A stretch of 64,000 nucleotides of DNA from Aphanomyces cochlioides (GCA_019828595.1 JAHQRK010000005.1:1426001-1490000), one strand, 5' to 3'. Shown: positions 53,353 to 64,000, counted from the first letter of the stretch. Numbers and translations are program-made. The notes: generated by a model from the letters alone, not told the origin.

Positions 53353-56028
53353 ATGAAGTCGATTGGCGCTCTTTTGATGGGTCTTGTCTCGTCGAGCATT
53401 GCGATTGACAGACCACTCTATGGTGTGGACTATGACACCCGAGAAGCGCAATGGGGAGGGTGCAAGTCGCAAGATATCATGCGTCAAGAGTTTCGCGCGC
53501 TCAAATCAATCACCAAGCATGTCCGGATCAACCGACTAGACGAATCATGTGCAGATCGTGTGGTCGACATTGCATCTGAAGTTGGCATCAAGCTCTGGCT
53601 GGGTATGTGGGGTAGCATTGATGCCGATCAAGATGCGTTTGAATCCGAATTTGACACACTTGAACGACTGGTCGAATGGCGCCGCATCCATAATGACAAT
53701 GTCTTGGGCATTGACATTGCAACGAACGCATTGTATCGCTACTATGTACAGGAAAACCACGATCCAGTCAATGACTACGAAGGCGTGCGACGACTTTTGT
53801 GGTACATTACGCGAGTACGAGACCTTGTTCGAACCAATTTGCTGGACGTGCCCGTTACACTCGTCGATGACATTGACATGTATACTAAGTTTCCCGAGCT
53901 CTACGATGCTGTCGACGTGGTATCTCTGAGCCAATTTGCCCAGAAGAATGGAGTGCTTGCGAAAGACGCTGTCAGCTATCTCGCCGATCGATTGCACAAT
54001 GTCCAAGTGGCAGCGCGAGATGCAGGAAAGCCTATCCTGATTGCCGAAACAGGATGGAGCTGCCAAGGAAAAGCAAATGGTATGGCCAACATCCAAGAAG
54101 CATCGAACGATTCGTCCGCTGTACGTCGAATATTGCTCGACACTTTTCGGCTCATAGTTTCCTGCTTGTAGACGTACTTGCGTGACTTCTTGGAGTACTC
54201 CACCCAGCAAAACATTCCCTACTATTACTTCACCTCGTTTGACGCTTCTTGGGGCGACTGGAATGACGCTCAACGCCATTATGGATTATTTGATGGATCT
54301 CACCGGGCTCAACGCTATGTTCAAGACCTTGTTGTGGGACCCTTGCGTACTGCAATTCGTCTGTGGCACGACAGGAGCAGCAGAGTTCTCAAAGTCGACA
54401 ACGTTTTCAGCCGCGTCTACTTGGATTACCCTTCGGTGGGCTACAATGACAACCTTGACCGTGAAATTTGGTTTTACGACACGGAAGCCCGGACGTTCCG
54501 ATCCCGAAGTACAAATCAATGCCTCGATGCAACAAATCTTCAAGTTGCACCCTGCGATAGATGCATGCTCAGCCAGCAGTGGCAATTTCGAGGCGATGGT
54601 TCCTACACTGTTGTCTCTCGTGCATCAACAGAGAGATCAACAGTGTTTGCTCCACCCCCAGCTGCTCCGGTAGCACCCCCTCCATCTCAAGGACGGCCTG
54701 CAGAATGTGGAACTTGCTACAACTGTCAGTTCTTCAGCTCCTATTTCGCACTCTGTTATGCCAATTGGGGTCCAATGGATTGCTCACTCATGCCCAAAGC
54801 GACCCATCGTTGGTGTGGCGACGGCTCTACCAGCTCGTATGTGCCTCCACCTGTGATGACAACTCCATCCCCTCGCATTACGCCAGCACCAGATATCCGC
54901 GTCCAGATTGGGGCCCTCTTTTCATCCACATATGACTGTCTCCATGCGACCAGTTGTGCGACTGTGGCTCTCACTGAGTGCCACCTTGGTGATGCTGCGG
55001 TTAAATTCAGCGTGCGCCCGCTGAAGACAGAAGAAGTTGTGCTCAGTATCGTCGGCACCCAGTTGAGAGCTACACAAGCCGTCAATTCAATCCAAGTAAA
55101 CGTCCAATCTCCGTCGGATGACCATCCTGACACCCAAGTTTGGTTCTATGATCCCTTGCGCCAGAGGATTGAAAACAAAGCCAACAAGAATTATTGCTTG
55201 CAACTGGGCCAAAATCGCGCCGTGGAGAGTAGACTATGTGATGACACTGTGGCCAACCAGTTGTGGACCTACAATGACCGCACAGGACAGATCTTCCACA
55301 TGGGCAAGCTTGGGCTCTGTTTAACAGCCGAAGACAGCACCCTTCGCGTCGAATTTTGCAATTCACAGACATTGTTTCAACGGTGGTCGATCCAACTCGC
55401 CCACGCCCCTGATGTGCCTCCAACTTGGGCTCCTGCGTATCCCCCCGTCCAGACAACGAGTCCCCCCACAAGTCCTCCAACGACGACTATTGCGCCAACG
55501 CCAGAGCCCACGACCACAGCAGCCCCAACAGAAGCCCCCACTACAACAATTTTGCCCACTCCTCCACCGACGACTACAGAAGCCCCCACTACAGCTGCCC
55601 CTACCACAACTGTAGAGCCCACAACAGCGGCAGCTCCCACAACTACCGTCGCACCAACGACAACTGTTGTCCCAACAGAAGCCCCGACTACAACATTAGC
55701 TCCAACGCCTCCTCCAACAACCACGACAGTAGCTCCTACAACCGAAGCCCCGACGACGACTATCGTTCCTACTACAACAAAAATTCCGTCTGGAACGACG
55801 ACGAAAGCGCCATCCACCACGGAGGTAACTCCTGACGAAGAAACCCTTAGCCCTTCGGCGACCGATGCATTGCGTGATGAAGAAACTCTAAGCCCCGCCG
55901 CGGTGACGGACACCTCTAGTGGCGAAGAGACGACCGTTCGTCCAGACCCAGAGTTTCACTACATTGTTCATTCCAAGTACCGCATCGTGGCCCGGAGCAC
56001 ACCCACGCCGTCGTCCTCGGAACGTTGA
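53353..56028 (+). CDS. secreted GH17-like protein with lectin repeats and mucin-like tail (paralogue 1)
   Basis: Two exons (53353-54120, 54172-56028) give 874 residues: signal peptide (MKSIGALLMGLVSSSIAI), a GH17-type TIM barrel (YGVDYDTREAQWGGCKSQDI ... ILIAETGWS ... YYYFTSFDASWGDW), a first ricin-B/CBM13-type lectin block (RSRSTNQCLDATN), a Cys-rich insert (ECGTCYNCQF), a second lectin block (QVWFYDPLRQRIENKANKNY, LWTYNDRTGQI) and a long Thr/Pro-rich tail from about residue 690. GH17 enzymes cut beta-1,3-glucans, the oomycete wall polymer. The nucleophile Glu232 is kept, but the acid/base position reads IATN, with Asn125 where paralogues have Glu. It is therefore probably inactive and may bind glucan only. 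Confidence 0.88.
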
Positions 56029-57116
56029 TTGGGGTCAAATATTCATGTCGTGTTGTATCTGTGCTAACGTTGTGTCCTCCAACTCGTCCAACGGAGCGCC
56101 GTGTCGAGGAGCTCACAAGTCTCCTCGACACTTACTGTACTGCATCGCATCGCCTTTCCCACGATTCACTTCGCTCCATAGAAAGGCGGGGAATTCACCC
56201 ATTCCAAACGTCTCACCACGGTAAAACACCGAGCAATGAAGCCCTCGCTTTAACGTCCTCCCGTCACTCCTTTCAACATCTGTGGTGTTCGTTGGTCCAT
56301 TCACCCTTCGCATCCAGTTGTTGCGACATCCTGTCGGCCACGTCGACTGGAGGACGAGAGCGTGTCTGGTCTTCAAAACCTTGAACGTTTCAGAATTTCA
56401 GTCGACTTCACGGCGAAAAAGATTCACTGCCTCTCGAGCCCCACTACCGTGCCAAGTGAATACATCGCTGATGTACCGTAGATTGAGCCAGCCAATGTCC
56501 TTGCCCCCTCTGTTGAAAATTTCATGTATTCCTACTTGGAAGAGGCTAAGCAATGCTAGGGAACTGAAACACTTTCGTTGGAACGTTGATGTGGGAACGT
56601 ATGGACCAGATTGCCGACGTCAATGGAGCTTCCGTGATCGCGTCTATCATCCTTTTTAGCATCTGTCTCGCGCTTCGGTTGTGTTCGCGCCCCTCGTTCG
56701 TACGAAGACAATTCGTGACAAGTCCCTATCTCCAAGGGCATGTGGTGAGAACTTTTTCCTCCTACGATGTGCGCTGGTCGTAGATGGTCCGATCATCTTT
56801 ATATGGATTTCACTATACTGGCAGTTTGACAAGATACTTTTTTTCGTGTTTGGGTCTTTGACTAACCTCTCTCCTTTTATAAAACAAATATACTCTATTT
56901 ATTAATACCTGTATGTATATGATATACGAGTATAAGTCTATTGAATATGGTATTGCGAAACTTTGAACTTTGTAATAATATATTTGAGTAAATTGAATGT
57001 TGGTATTCGATGGTGATAGTATAAGTTCATACAGGTAATGGCTCCACACCATGAGCACGTCGACGTCAATGACATTTGTCTTCACTTTTTCATTTGCGTC
57101 GAACGTGTCGAGAGTC
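56029..57116. other. spacer between GH17 genes 1 and 2
   Basis: Only short frames on both strands without support. The last 200 bp before GH17 gene 2 are AT-rich with a TATA-like run. Confidence 0.35.
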
Positions 57117-59006
57117 ATGAAGAGTGTGAGCGCCCTCGTGCTTGCTTTGACCGCGTCTGTGACGCTTGGTTTGGATCGATGGATGTACGGTATTGACTAC
57201 GATACCCGTGCGAATCAATGGGGTGGTTGCAAGTCGGCCAACGACATCTTGCTCGACTTCAAGGCGCTCAACAACATCACCAAGCACATTCGTTTGTACA
57301 CGACGTCTGATGGCTGCATTGATAACCTCCTCGACGTCGCGGCCAAGGAAAACGTCAAGCTCTGGCTTGGTTTGTGGTCCAACATTGAACCCGAGAAGGA
57401 CTCGTTCGACAAGGAATTCAAGACCCTCCAACGTTTGGTCAAGAATGGTCAAGTCCGCAACGACAACGTCTTGGGTATCCACGTTGCGTCGGAAGCCATG
57501 TTTCGCTACTACCAAAACATGACCTGGTCCAACCGCACGGGTATCAACAAGTTGATCGGCTACTTGAACACCACGCGCACGTATCTCCGCGAACATGACA
57601 TCAACGTCCCCGTCACGATTGCCGATGTCGTCGACACGTACAAGGCCGTCCCTGAACTCTTCCCCGTCGTCGACGTTGTCTCGATCAACCAGTTCTCGCA
57701 ATGGGAAGGTGTCCATGCCGCTGATGGTGTGAATGTCCTCTTTGACCGCATCAAGGAAGTGTACGTCGCTGCCCGTCAGCACGGCAAAGTTCTTCTCTTT
57801 TCCGAAACGGGCTGGAGTTCTGCCGGCAATGTCGCCTCCATCAAGGAAGCCTCGCCTGAATCGGCTGCGCGTTTCTTGCACGACTTTATGCGCTTCACGG
57901 AACAACAAAACATCGCCTACTATTACTTCACGTCGTTCGACTTGTCGTGGGGTACTGAAGGCGCCGACGTCGTCGAACGCAACTTTGGTTTGTTTGACGA
58001 ACACCGCAACTTGTTGCCTCAAGTTGCCAACACGACGTTGGGCAAGTACCACAAGCCCGTGCGTGTGTGGATCAACGGCCAAGTGCTCAAGGCCAACGGT
58101 TATTTCTCGGACGCTTTCGGTCGCCTCTACCTTGGCCCTCCTGCCGTCGGCTTGTCTGGTGTCTTGGACCGCGAAATTTGGTTCTGGGATGAAGACTTGC
58201 TCACGTTGCGCTCGCGCAGCACGAACCAATGCTTGGACACTTACAACGACGACCAAGGTGTGTCTCGCCTCCACGTCTACTGGTGCGACGGCACCAACTA
58301 CAACCAAAAATGGCGCCTCAAGCCTGATGGCACGCAACAAATCGTCTCCAAAGCCACTGCCCCATACGCGGATGCCTCTGTTGATGCTGCTCTTGGCAAC
58401 GGCACGAACCCTTTGACGACTGATGTGACTGTTCCTGTTGGTTCCTTGTTTGCCTCGAGTCGCCCTGCCCACGGCCGCTGCCTCACTGCCAAGGGCACCG
58501 ATATCGCCATGGACACTTGCAAGTACACTGTCGACCAAAAGTTCACCCTCCGCCCTCTCGACACTGAAGAACTCTATTTGACGGCTGTCAATACCTCGTG
58601 GCGCATCACTGAAGACTACGGCAAGGTGACGGTCAAGACCACTACGAACGACGACAACGCCGATTCTCAAATCTGGTTCTACGATCCTCTTCTCCAACGC
58701 ATCCGCAACAAGGCTAACGGCCGTGCATGCTTGGACTTGGTCGAAGACAAGTTGCGTGGCTTGGTCCAAGGCCGATGGTGTGACCACACCCCATCGCAAT
58801 CGTGGTCGTACAACGACTTGACTGGTCAAGTCCAACATTTGGGCAAGATTGGTCTCTGCTTGAACGTCGAACAAGAAGACCAAGAGCTCCATGTCGTCTA
58901 CTGCGATGTCAACTCGCCAACTCAAAAGTGGACCTTTGACCTCGTCAACCGCCCCATCACGGACGTTGACTCGGCTGTCCACCTCAACGCCCTTTCTTTC
59001 TTTTAA
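57117..59006 (+). CDS. secreted GH17-family glucanase-like protein with lectin repeats (paralogue 2)
   Basis: Single exon, 629 residues. Signal peptide KSVSALVLALTASVTLG; GH17 barrel with YGIDYDTRANQWGGCKSAND, acid/base Glu126 in HVASEAMFRYY, nucleophile Glu230 in LLFSETGWS, then YYYFTSFDLSWG; two CBM13-like lectin blocks (RSRSTNQCLDTYN, QVWFYDP-type repeats, QVQHLGKIGLCLNVE). Both catalytic Glu are present, so hydrolysis or transglycosylation of beta-1,3-glucan at the wall or outside the cell is likely. Codon use is strongly C/G-ending compared with neighbours, which suggests high expression and also leaves the opposite strand open for 661 codons. The ATG at 57117 is chosen because it starts the signal peptide; an in-frame ATG lies at 57051. 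Confidence 0.93.
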   Translation: MKSVSALVLALTASVTLGLDRWMYGIDYDTRANQWGGCKSANDILLDFKALNNITKHIRLYTTSDGCIDNLLDVAAKENVKLWLGLWSNIEPEKDSFDKEFKTLQRLVKNGQVRNDNVLGIHVASEAMFRYYQNMTWSNRTGINKLIGYLNTTRTYLREHDINVPVTIADVVDTYKAVPELFPVVDVVSINQFSQWEGVHAADGVNVLFDRIKEVYVAARQHGKVLLFSETGWSSAGNVASIKEASPESAARFLHDFMRFTEQQNIAYYYFTSFDLSWGTEGADVVERNFGLFDEHRNLLPQVANTTLGKYHKPVRVWINGQVLKANGYFSDAFGRLYLGPPAVGLSGVLDREIWFWDEDLLTLRSRSTNQCLDTYNDDQGVSRLHVYWCDGTNYNQKWRLKPDGTQQIVSKATAPYADASVDAALGNGTNPLTTDVTVPVGSLFASSRPAHGRCLTAKGTDIAMDTCKYTVDQKFTLRPLDTEELYLTAVNTSWRITEDYGKVTVKTTTNDDNADSQIWFYDPLLQRIRNKANGRACLDLVEDKLRGLVQGRWCDHTPSQSWSYNDLTGQVQHLGKIGLCLNVEQEDQELHVVYCDVNSPTQKWTFDLVNRPITDVDSAVHLNALSFF

Positions 59007-59177
59007 ACTTTTTTTCATAATGTCGTTTAACCCCTTAACCCCTTCGCCTGTAACTCCTAAACCCTTAACCCCCAAATTATTAAACCTCTCATCGCCTCAT
59101 TCGAGTGTGAAATGGTTAACAACCCCTTAACCCCTCAAATCGAAACAGGTTCATTGACAAATTATCAGCCGCAAAGT
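59007..59177. repeat. degenerate telomere-like CCCTTAA / CCCTAAA tract
   Basis: Runs such as TTAACCCCTTAACCCC (59027 onward), CCTAAACCCTTAACCCCC (59058 onward) and CCCCTTAACCCC (near 59123) fill the 3' spacer between two convergent GH17 genes. The unit is not a clean telomere repeat. Confidence 0.5.
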
Positions 59178-60965
59178 TTACGCGTTGACAGGCTTGATGG
59201 TCCATTGTTGGTTCGAGTTGGACTTATCGCAGGACCACAAGTGGATCAAACCATTGGCGCCCGTTGGGGCGTCCAAGCAGTAGCCGTGGTGGTTGGCGTG
59301 GTGAATTTGGCCCGTGATGTCGTTAAACACCCATTGTTGGTTTTCGTTGGAGGCATCGCAGTTGTACAAATGCACATTGCCACCATCTTGGCGTTGGTAC
59401 GCGTCCAAGCACATACCAGGGTTCGACACACTCTTGATGAGTTGCGTGATAGGGTCGTACGTGAAGCGGTTGCAGTCGGCGTTGGACTTGCGCTCGGTCT
59501 CCCACGTCAATTGCGAGTACCATTCGGTCAAGACACCATTGCCATGGATGCTGAATTCAAGGGGATCTTCCGAAGCTGCCACGACTTGAATTTTTTGGTT
59601 GCCATTGCCAGTGCAAGGGTACATCATGGGGACCAACTTGCCATCTGACGTCTTGGCACGGTTCAAGTCCACATCCAAGCAGAAGTTGGCAGAGTTGAGA
59701 CTGGCAAGGTTGTTGTTGGCAGCGTTCCATTGCTGGTTGGCATTGTTCTTGGAGCAGTACCAAGTGTGCACAGTTTGTTGGTTGTTGTCGCCGTACGTAT
59801 CAAGGCAGACATCTGCACTCTTCGAGTAGAGCATCTTGGAGTTGGAGTCCCAGAGCCAGATTTCATCGTCGAATTTGCCCGAGCGACCAGACGATGGCTT
59901 TTCGACATACAATCGACCATAATTCCAGTTGACGGTGTCGTCAGAGTTCCAGTGGCGGTCGGCTTTGATGACATAGCCTTGAGACCACAAGCGAACAGCA
60001 GTAAGACGAGGACCCACATTCACAGCGCTCACAGCAGGCTTCATCACACGGTCTGTCGTGTGGATACCGAAGCTCTTTTCGATATTATCGGTGCCAAAGC
60101 CCAAGTCAAACGCAGAGAAGTAGTACGTTTGGACATTTTGGCGAGAGACGAGAGTCAAATAATCTTGCGTAAACACGCCTTGCGCAAGAGGAGAGGCTTC
60201 AGTGACAACGGGGTTGGTACCATCCGTGCTCCAGCCAGTTTCTTGAACAACGAGAAGCTTACCCGCACGCTTAGCACGAGTCAATTCTTCTTGATGACGT
60301 TTGAAGAAGAAGTGGGTGCCATCTTCAGGTGAAATGTTTTGCCAGAACGAAAATTGGTTTTCAGCAACAACGTCGGTGGCTTCGTACAATTCAGGGAACT
60401 TGGTGTACATGTCCATGATATCCGTTACGACAACTGGGAAAGTAAGACCCTTCGCGCGCAAATACGAGCGAGCTTCGTTCAAGTGGCTCACAATGAGATC
60501 GATACCCTTGCGGTCATTTCCACCCGACGTGGAGTTACCCGCGCCTTGAACGTAGTAGCGGTACAAGGCTTCGCTCGACACATGCACACCAAGCACATTG
60601 TCGTTGCGAATCAAGCTGTTGGATTCTTCGGTAAGCGTGCGCAGGTTGGCCATTTGCGATGGAAAAGAGTCCGCCTTGCCAGTAGTAGCATCTGGGATTT
60701 CCGACCACAAGCCTATCCACACCTTCAAGCCCGCATTTTGAGCTTGTTGGAGAATTCGCTTGGTGCAGTCGTAGTTCATCGAGTAGATACGGAGACGGTC
60801 CGAGACACGCTTGATGATGTTGAAATCGGCGGCCATCGTGTTATCATCCTTGCATCCGCCCCATTCGTTGGTGCGAGTGTCATAGTTGAGACCGTAGAAC
60901 TTGGTATCGAGCGCGACGACGGAAGTCGCGGCGAGTGCGAGGAGAGCTGGCGAGGATACTTTCAT
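59178..60965 (-). CDS. secreted GH17-family glucanase-like protein with lectin repeats (paralogue 3)
   Basis: Single exon, 595 residues, converging on paralogue 2. Signal peptide KVSSPALLALAATSVVA; GH17 barrel YGLNYDTRTNEWGGCKDDNT, acid/base Glu132 in HVSSEALYRYY, nucleophile Glu242 in LLVVQETGWST, then YYFSAFDLGFGTD; C-terminal CBM13-like blocks with QxW motifs (CLDTYGDNNQQTVHTWYC, NNANQQWNA, CLDAYQRQDGGNVHLYNC, NENQQWVFNDITGQ, NSNQQWTIKP). Both catalytic Glu are present. More divergent than paralogues 1 and 2 are from each other, so it is the older duplicate. Opposite-strand frames over this gene are shadows. Confidence 0.93.
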   Translation of the reverse strand: MKVSSPALLALAATSVVALDTKFYGLNYDTRTNEWGGCKDDNTMAADFNIIKRVSDRLRIYSMNYDCTKRILQQAQNAGLKVWIGLWSEIPDATTGKADSFPSQMANLRTLTEESNSLIRNDNVLGVHVSSEALYRYYVQGAGNSTSGGNDRKGIDLIVSHLNEARSYLRAKGLTFPVVVTDIMDMYTKFPELYEATDVVAENQFSFWQNISPEDGTHFFFKRHQEELTRAKRAGKLLVVQETGWSTDGTNPVVTEASPLAQGVFTQDYLTLVSRQNVQTYYFSAFDLGFGTDNIEKSFGIHTTDRVMKPAVSAVNVGPRLTAVRLWSQGYVIKADRHWNSDDTVNWNYGRLYVEKPSSGRSGKFDDEIWLWDSNSKMLYSKSADVCLDTYGDNNQQTVHTWYCSKNNANQQWNAANNNLASLNSANFCLDVDLNRAKTSDGKLVPMMYPCTGNGNQKIQVVAASEDPLEFSIHGNGVLTEWYSQLTWETERKSNADCNRFTYDPITQLIKSVSNPGMCLDAYQRQDGGNVHLYNCDASNENQQWVFNDITGQIHHANHHGYCLDAPTGANGLIHLWSCDKSNSNQQWTIKPVNA

Positions 60966-61683
60966 CGCGGAGGGAAAGTTGAAAAATGGGCCACTTGCGA
61001 AAAAGCCTAACCAACATTACACATATTACATCCTCTTGTACTGCAAAACCACGCCATTTCTCCTTTATCTTGAAATTTGTATACTGGCAGTGAAAAACGC
61101 CACAGTGCAAGTGGCAAGCATTGCTTTTGACTTGATTAAAATATTCCGCCGCATTTTTTAGCGGGGTAATGGCGGCCATGTTTTTTCATACCGCAGAGGA
61201 ATCCAAGCATTAGGATGGAGAATCGATGGGAGAAGATGAGATTCTCAAGCTCGTGGAAATCGCAGCAATGAAACCTCAATATCTATAGCAGATTGGCAGC
61301 GCCACTTCGACTCGATAGCATGCAAAGAACGACATTTCGCAGTGCAGGAGTGGGTTGTCGATCGTTGGACAATTAAGCAGGCGTGGAAATATTTGGAGAT
61401 GCGGATTGTCAACTCCACGCGTGTTACAGTCGGAACTGGAAGTGTTACATGGGAACGTATTTTACCGATGACAAAGTCGCACGACATGTAGCGCAGCCTT
61501 GGACAGCAAATTTTCGCCGTCATGATGAGACCAAGAGCTGCTTCAAGAGCAGCTACCGGTAACGGGATGTTTTAAGTTTATTTCTGTTGTGCAAGGCGAA
61601 TATAAAACAATCTTCATTACCACAACCATATCTTTCTTGCCCCAACGGTGTCACACATGCGAATACTTCGCAGTGACACCAAT
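60966..61683. other. spacer with one unassigned open stretch
   Basis: On the plus strand about 61290-61491 is open and reads as plausible protein (WQRHFDSIACKERHFAVQEW, then DRWTIKQAWKYLEMRIVNST), but no upstream start could be joined to it by a normal intron. It may be the remains of a small gene. Confidence 0.25.
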
Positions 61684-64000
61684 CTACAAATGATAGAGGC
61701 CCTGGTCGTCGTCCCCAAGAAGTTTCAAGTTCTTTCGAATCAAAGCCGACAATTGTAGCGCCGTGGGTCGATCCTCCGGCTCGAACGCAATACATTGCAG
61801 GGCTACTTCCTTCACCCACGGGGGTGACAGCGGCGACAGAGTTGGTTGGATTTCTTGATGAATTACCATGCTCATAATCGCCGTATCGACTAATGGCTTG
61901 CCTAAATTAAGCAGACAGTCAGTCAAAGAGTGGATTCGTCATGTAGAACCTCGTCCATTCGTCAAATCCACGTAGGGAATGTGATGAGTGCTCATTTCCG
62001 ATATGACCATACCAAGCGAGTAAATATCCGCTGCCACCGTGTAGTAGTGTTCCTTGAGGACCTCGGGAGCCTACATTTATTGGTGAATTCGTTGGAAAAG
62101 TTGAGTTCATACCATCCAGCGATACGTGCCAACCCCAATAGTCATGGTTTCATTTGAAGTTTCACGAGCCGTGCCGAAATCTGTCAATTTGGTTCCCTTT
62201 TTGGTGTCCATGAGAATATTGCGAGACTTGAGATCGCGATGAATGATATCAAGCGAATGCAAATAGACCAAGCCTTCGACAATCGAAAGCAAGCAGTCGA
62301 TTTTCTCGCGCCATGTAAATGTTGTCGAGTTGGCATTGGGATTGCTCGGCTTGGTTTCTTCCAGGACATTCTTCAAATCCCCACGATCCATCCACTCCAC
62401 CACCATTTCCAACATGATGGGTGTAGCCCAACTGGCACCGATTGTGCGAACGATGTACGGGCAATCCAATCTACACAAACATATAATGTGTAAGAACTAT
62501 TTGTGCTGGCAAAGTATTCGTACTGTGAAGTGAGCTTAATTTCATCGATGAGAAATTGGACATCGGCCTTGGTATTCTTCCCAGGCAGAAGACACTTAAT
62601 CGCAACCACCTCACCTGAGAAGAGTAGATGAAAGCGTGTCAATTTTCACTCTTACCTTTGTACTCTCCCAAAAATACTTGACCATAAGCGCCTTGGGCGA
62701 CAGATTTAGTCTTGGTCAACGCTTTTTCATCCAAACGAATCAATTCCAAAGCCTACCAATGAAATAAGAGTTAATTCAATGTCCTGGCTTGATATCAAGT
62801 TTACTTCCATATTAAACACCGCACTGTGACCTCCTTGTGTAGTATTTTCAGTGTTCGCTGTTTGTTGTTGGTATTCAAAGCCATTTGCATCGAGGTTCTT
62901 GCTTTTCCTACAATCAAAAATCATTCTAAGAATACGGTCCTTTCTGTACGCTTTTGATCGCTTATATCGATTGACGAGAAACCAAACCAACAAGCCCAGA
63001 GCAAAACCACCACCAGCAACTCCCCCAAGAATCGCGCCCATGCTAACTGAATCTGACTTTGGGGCAGTAGGTGCAGCTGTTGATGTCGGGACGACATCAG
63101 AGGCAATGAAGGGAACTAAATTCACGACCAGCGTTGAGCAAAAAGAGAAACACGAAGAAATGTCTACCTGACGAGACGCAAACATTAAAACTCTTGAGTG
63201 GCATGATCGTGTTGGGCGATTTACAAGTCTTGGTTACGTCAATACCTTGGACTTGAAACGTTGGGGTGGTCAACAAGACTTGATACGTCGAGTTGTCAAT
63301 TAGAAATGTCGTGAACACTGACACGTCGAAGAATCTATTTGGCGGGTCAGCTTCGATTACAGATGGAGCGTACAATTTAGTTAATTTGGAGGAAAATGAT
63401 ACGTTGGTCAACGACGTGAGAGTTGGAGTGCCGGTGAACTTTACTTCGTTGGCTCTTCGGAAGTCAATATTTTCCAATTTAGTAAATTGATTTTCCCATC
63501 CAAAACTACAAGTCAAGGCTTGAAATGATGACCTGCACACAAACGACTTACAATTCGGCAAGTTGGCCGTAGGGAATTGTTGTTGGCATCTCAGTCAATC
63601 CGTCTTGAGCGATCGAGCTATGTTAACCTTAGGTGAGCACTCACAAAATCCTTTGTAATAGCTTACATGCGCGTCATTGCTCGAGGAAAGACAGCTCCGT
63701 CGTAGGAAATACCAGGATTGTTTTGGAAATCCCTATGGAACGTTCACATCAAAGCAGCACTTCAACATAATTCTATACAAGAGGGAGACATTCGACGACG
63801 ACAGGTTGCCAATCTTCTTCAATCCATTTCCGAAAAATTGGCTGCAAATACATTTAGCCTGCTACTCTCTCAGTCGTTCACGTACATTTGAGTGTTCCAG
63901 ATTAAAGGTAGACTTGCAAGGTAGTCCGCGGAATCTATCCTCGCGTCAAAATCGTGCACATACATATAATTCCACCTTTGATAATAAGCACGTCAGTATT
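61684..64000 (-). CDS. LRR receptor-like protein kinase, 5' partial
   Basis: Read from the window edge inward, the order is: an extracellular leucine-rich-repeat region broken by many short introns (FTKLENIDFRRANEVKF, LTSLTNVSFSSKLTKL), a juxtamembrane Thr/Ala-rich stalk, one membrane span (GAILGGVAGGGFALGLLVWF), a basic stop-transfer (NRYKRSKAYRKDRI), then a kinase domain. Kinase motifs: Gly loop VAQGAYGQVFLGEYKG, VAIKCLLPGKN, catalytic HRDLKSRNILMD, DFGTARE, GTYRWMAPEVLKE, IYSLGMVISEM and C-terminal PEDRPTALQL. All invariant residues are present, so it should be an active Ser/Thr (tyrosine-kinase-like) kinase at the plasma membrane. The stop is at 61684; the N-terminus lies beyond 64000. 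Confidence 0.9.

Noticed and set aside
55377..55913. Val/Gly-rich 178-codon antisense frame
   Set aside because: It is the reverse strand of the Thr/Pro-rich tail of GH17 paralogue 1.
57090..59075. 661-codon open frame antisense to GH17 paralogue 2
   Set aside because: It mirrors the sense gene exactly; strong C/G third-position bias removes stops on the opposite strand. The composition (Val/Arg/Asp-rich) is that of a shadow, and the sense protein has clear domains.
59112..61010. Plus-strand frames of 178-223 codons over GH17 paralogue 3
   Set aside because: Same cause; they are antisense shadows of a well-supported gene.
1..64000. CRISPR array, rRNA or tRNA genes, prokaryotic operons
   Set aside because: No regularly spaced direct repeats, no recognisable tRNA A/B boxes or rRNA, and the genes are intron-bearing nuclear eukaryotic genes.

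Overview
The window looks like nuclear DNA from an oomycete, most likely a Saprolegniales-type water mould (Aphanomyces/Saprolegnia/Achlya relatives). The reasons are: dense genes cut by many GT-AG introns of only about 37-60 bp; tail-to-tail gene pairs 18-39 bp apart; a ciliary dynein-assembly gene, which implies flagellated zoospores; secreted GH17-lectin proteins; an LRR receptor-like kinase; and SulP-STAS-cyclic-nucleotide-domain and tandem-CNBD proteins. This is inference from gene content; no rRNA or other direct taxonomic marker is present.

Layout. 1-7.4 kb: aminopeptidase P (5' cut by the window edge), a golgin-A7/ERF4 protein, VPS29, RBBP5/SWD1, a membrane-anchored SNAP-like helical-repeat protein and a small hypothetical. 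7.56-9.5 kb: a decayed DDE transposon with 24-bp terminal inverted repeats, next to ORC3. 9.6-22.1 kb: ORC3, RPB10, a cytochrome b561, DNAAF1, a two-CNBD/zinc-knuckle protein and VPS35L (retriever). 22.2-25.2 kb: a rearranged segment with a long inverted repeat, two GNAT paralogues and a 273-bp MITE. 25.4-33.7 kb: prohibitin-2, GINS SLD5, a multi-pass membrane protein, NatB catalytic subunit NAA20 and an ankyrin/TPR protein. 35.8-46.2 kb: a SulP transporter, a cysteine-rich unknown protein, a BRCA2 homologue with nine BRC repeats, and a lipoate ligase. 48.5-52.7 kb: an SLC43-type transporter, a TOM22-like protein, DPM2, mitochondrial bL34 and a chorismate-lyase-like protein. 53.3-61 kb: three GH17-lectin paralogues. 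61.7-64 kb: an LRR receptor-like kinase, 5' end missing.

How the genes relate. There is no operon or dedicated pathway cluster. Recurring themes are genome maintenance (ORC3, SLD5, BRCA2, RBBP5, RPB10), endosomal sorting (VPS29, VPS35L, SNAP-like protein), mitochondria (PHB2, TOM22, bL34m, lipoate ligase) and secreted glucan-active proteins. The most striking regulatory signal is a short palindromic element, ATTATCCGGATAA or close variants, lying about 14-110 bp upstream of at least nine unrelated genes on both strands. It looks like a shared core-promoter element. A second promoter style, AT-rich with CCAAT/ATTGG boxes, precedes VPS29, DNAAF1, VPS35L and bL34m.

Exon boundaries were worked out by hand from reading frame, GT/GC-AG signals and family knowledge, and have not been checked against transcripts.
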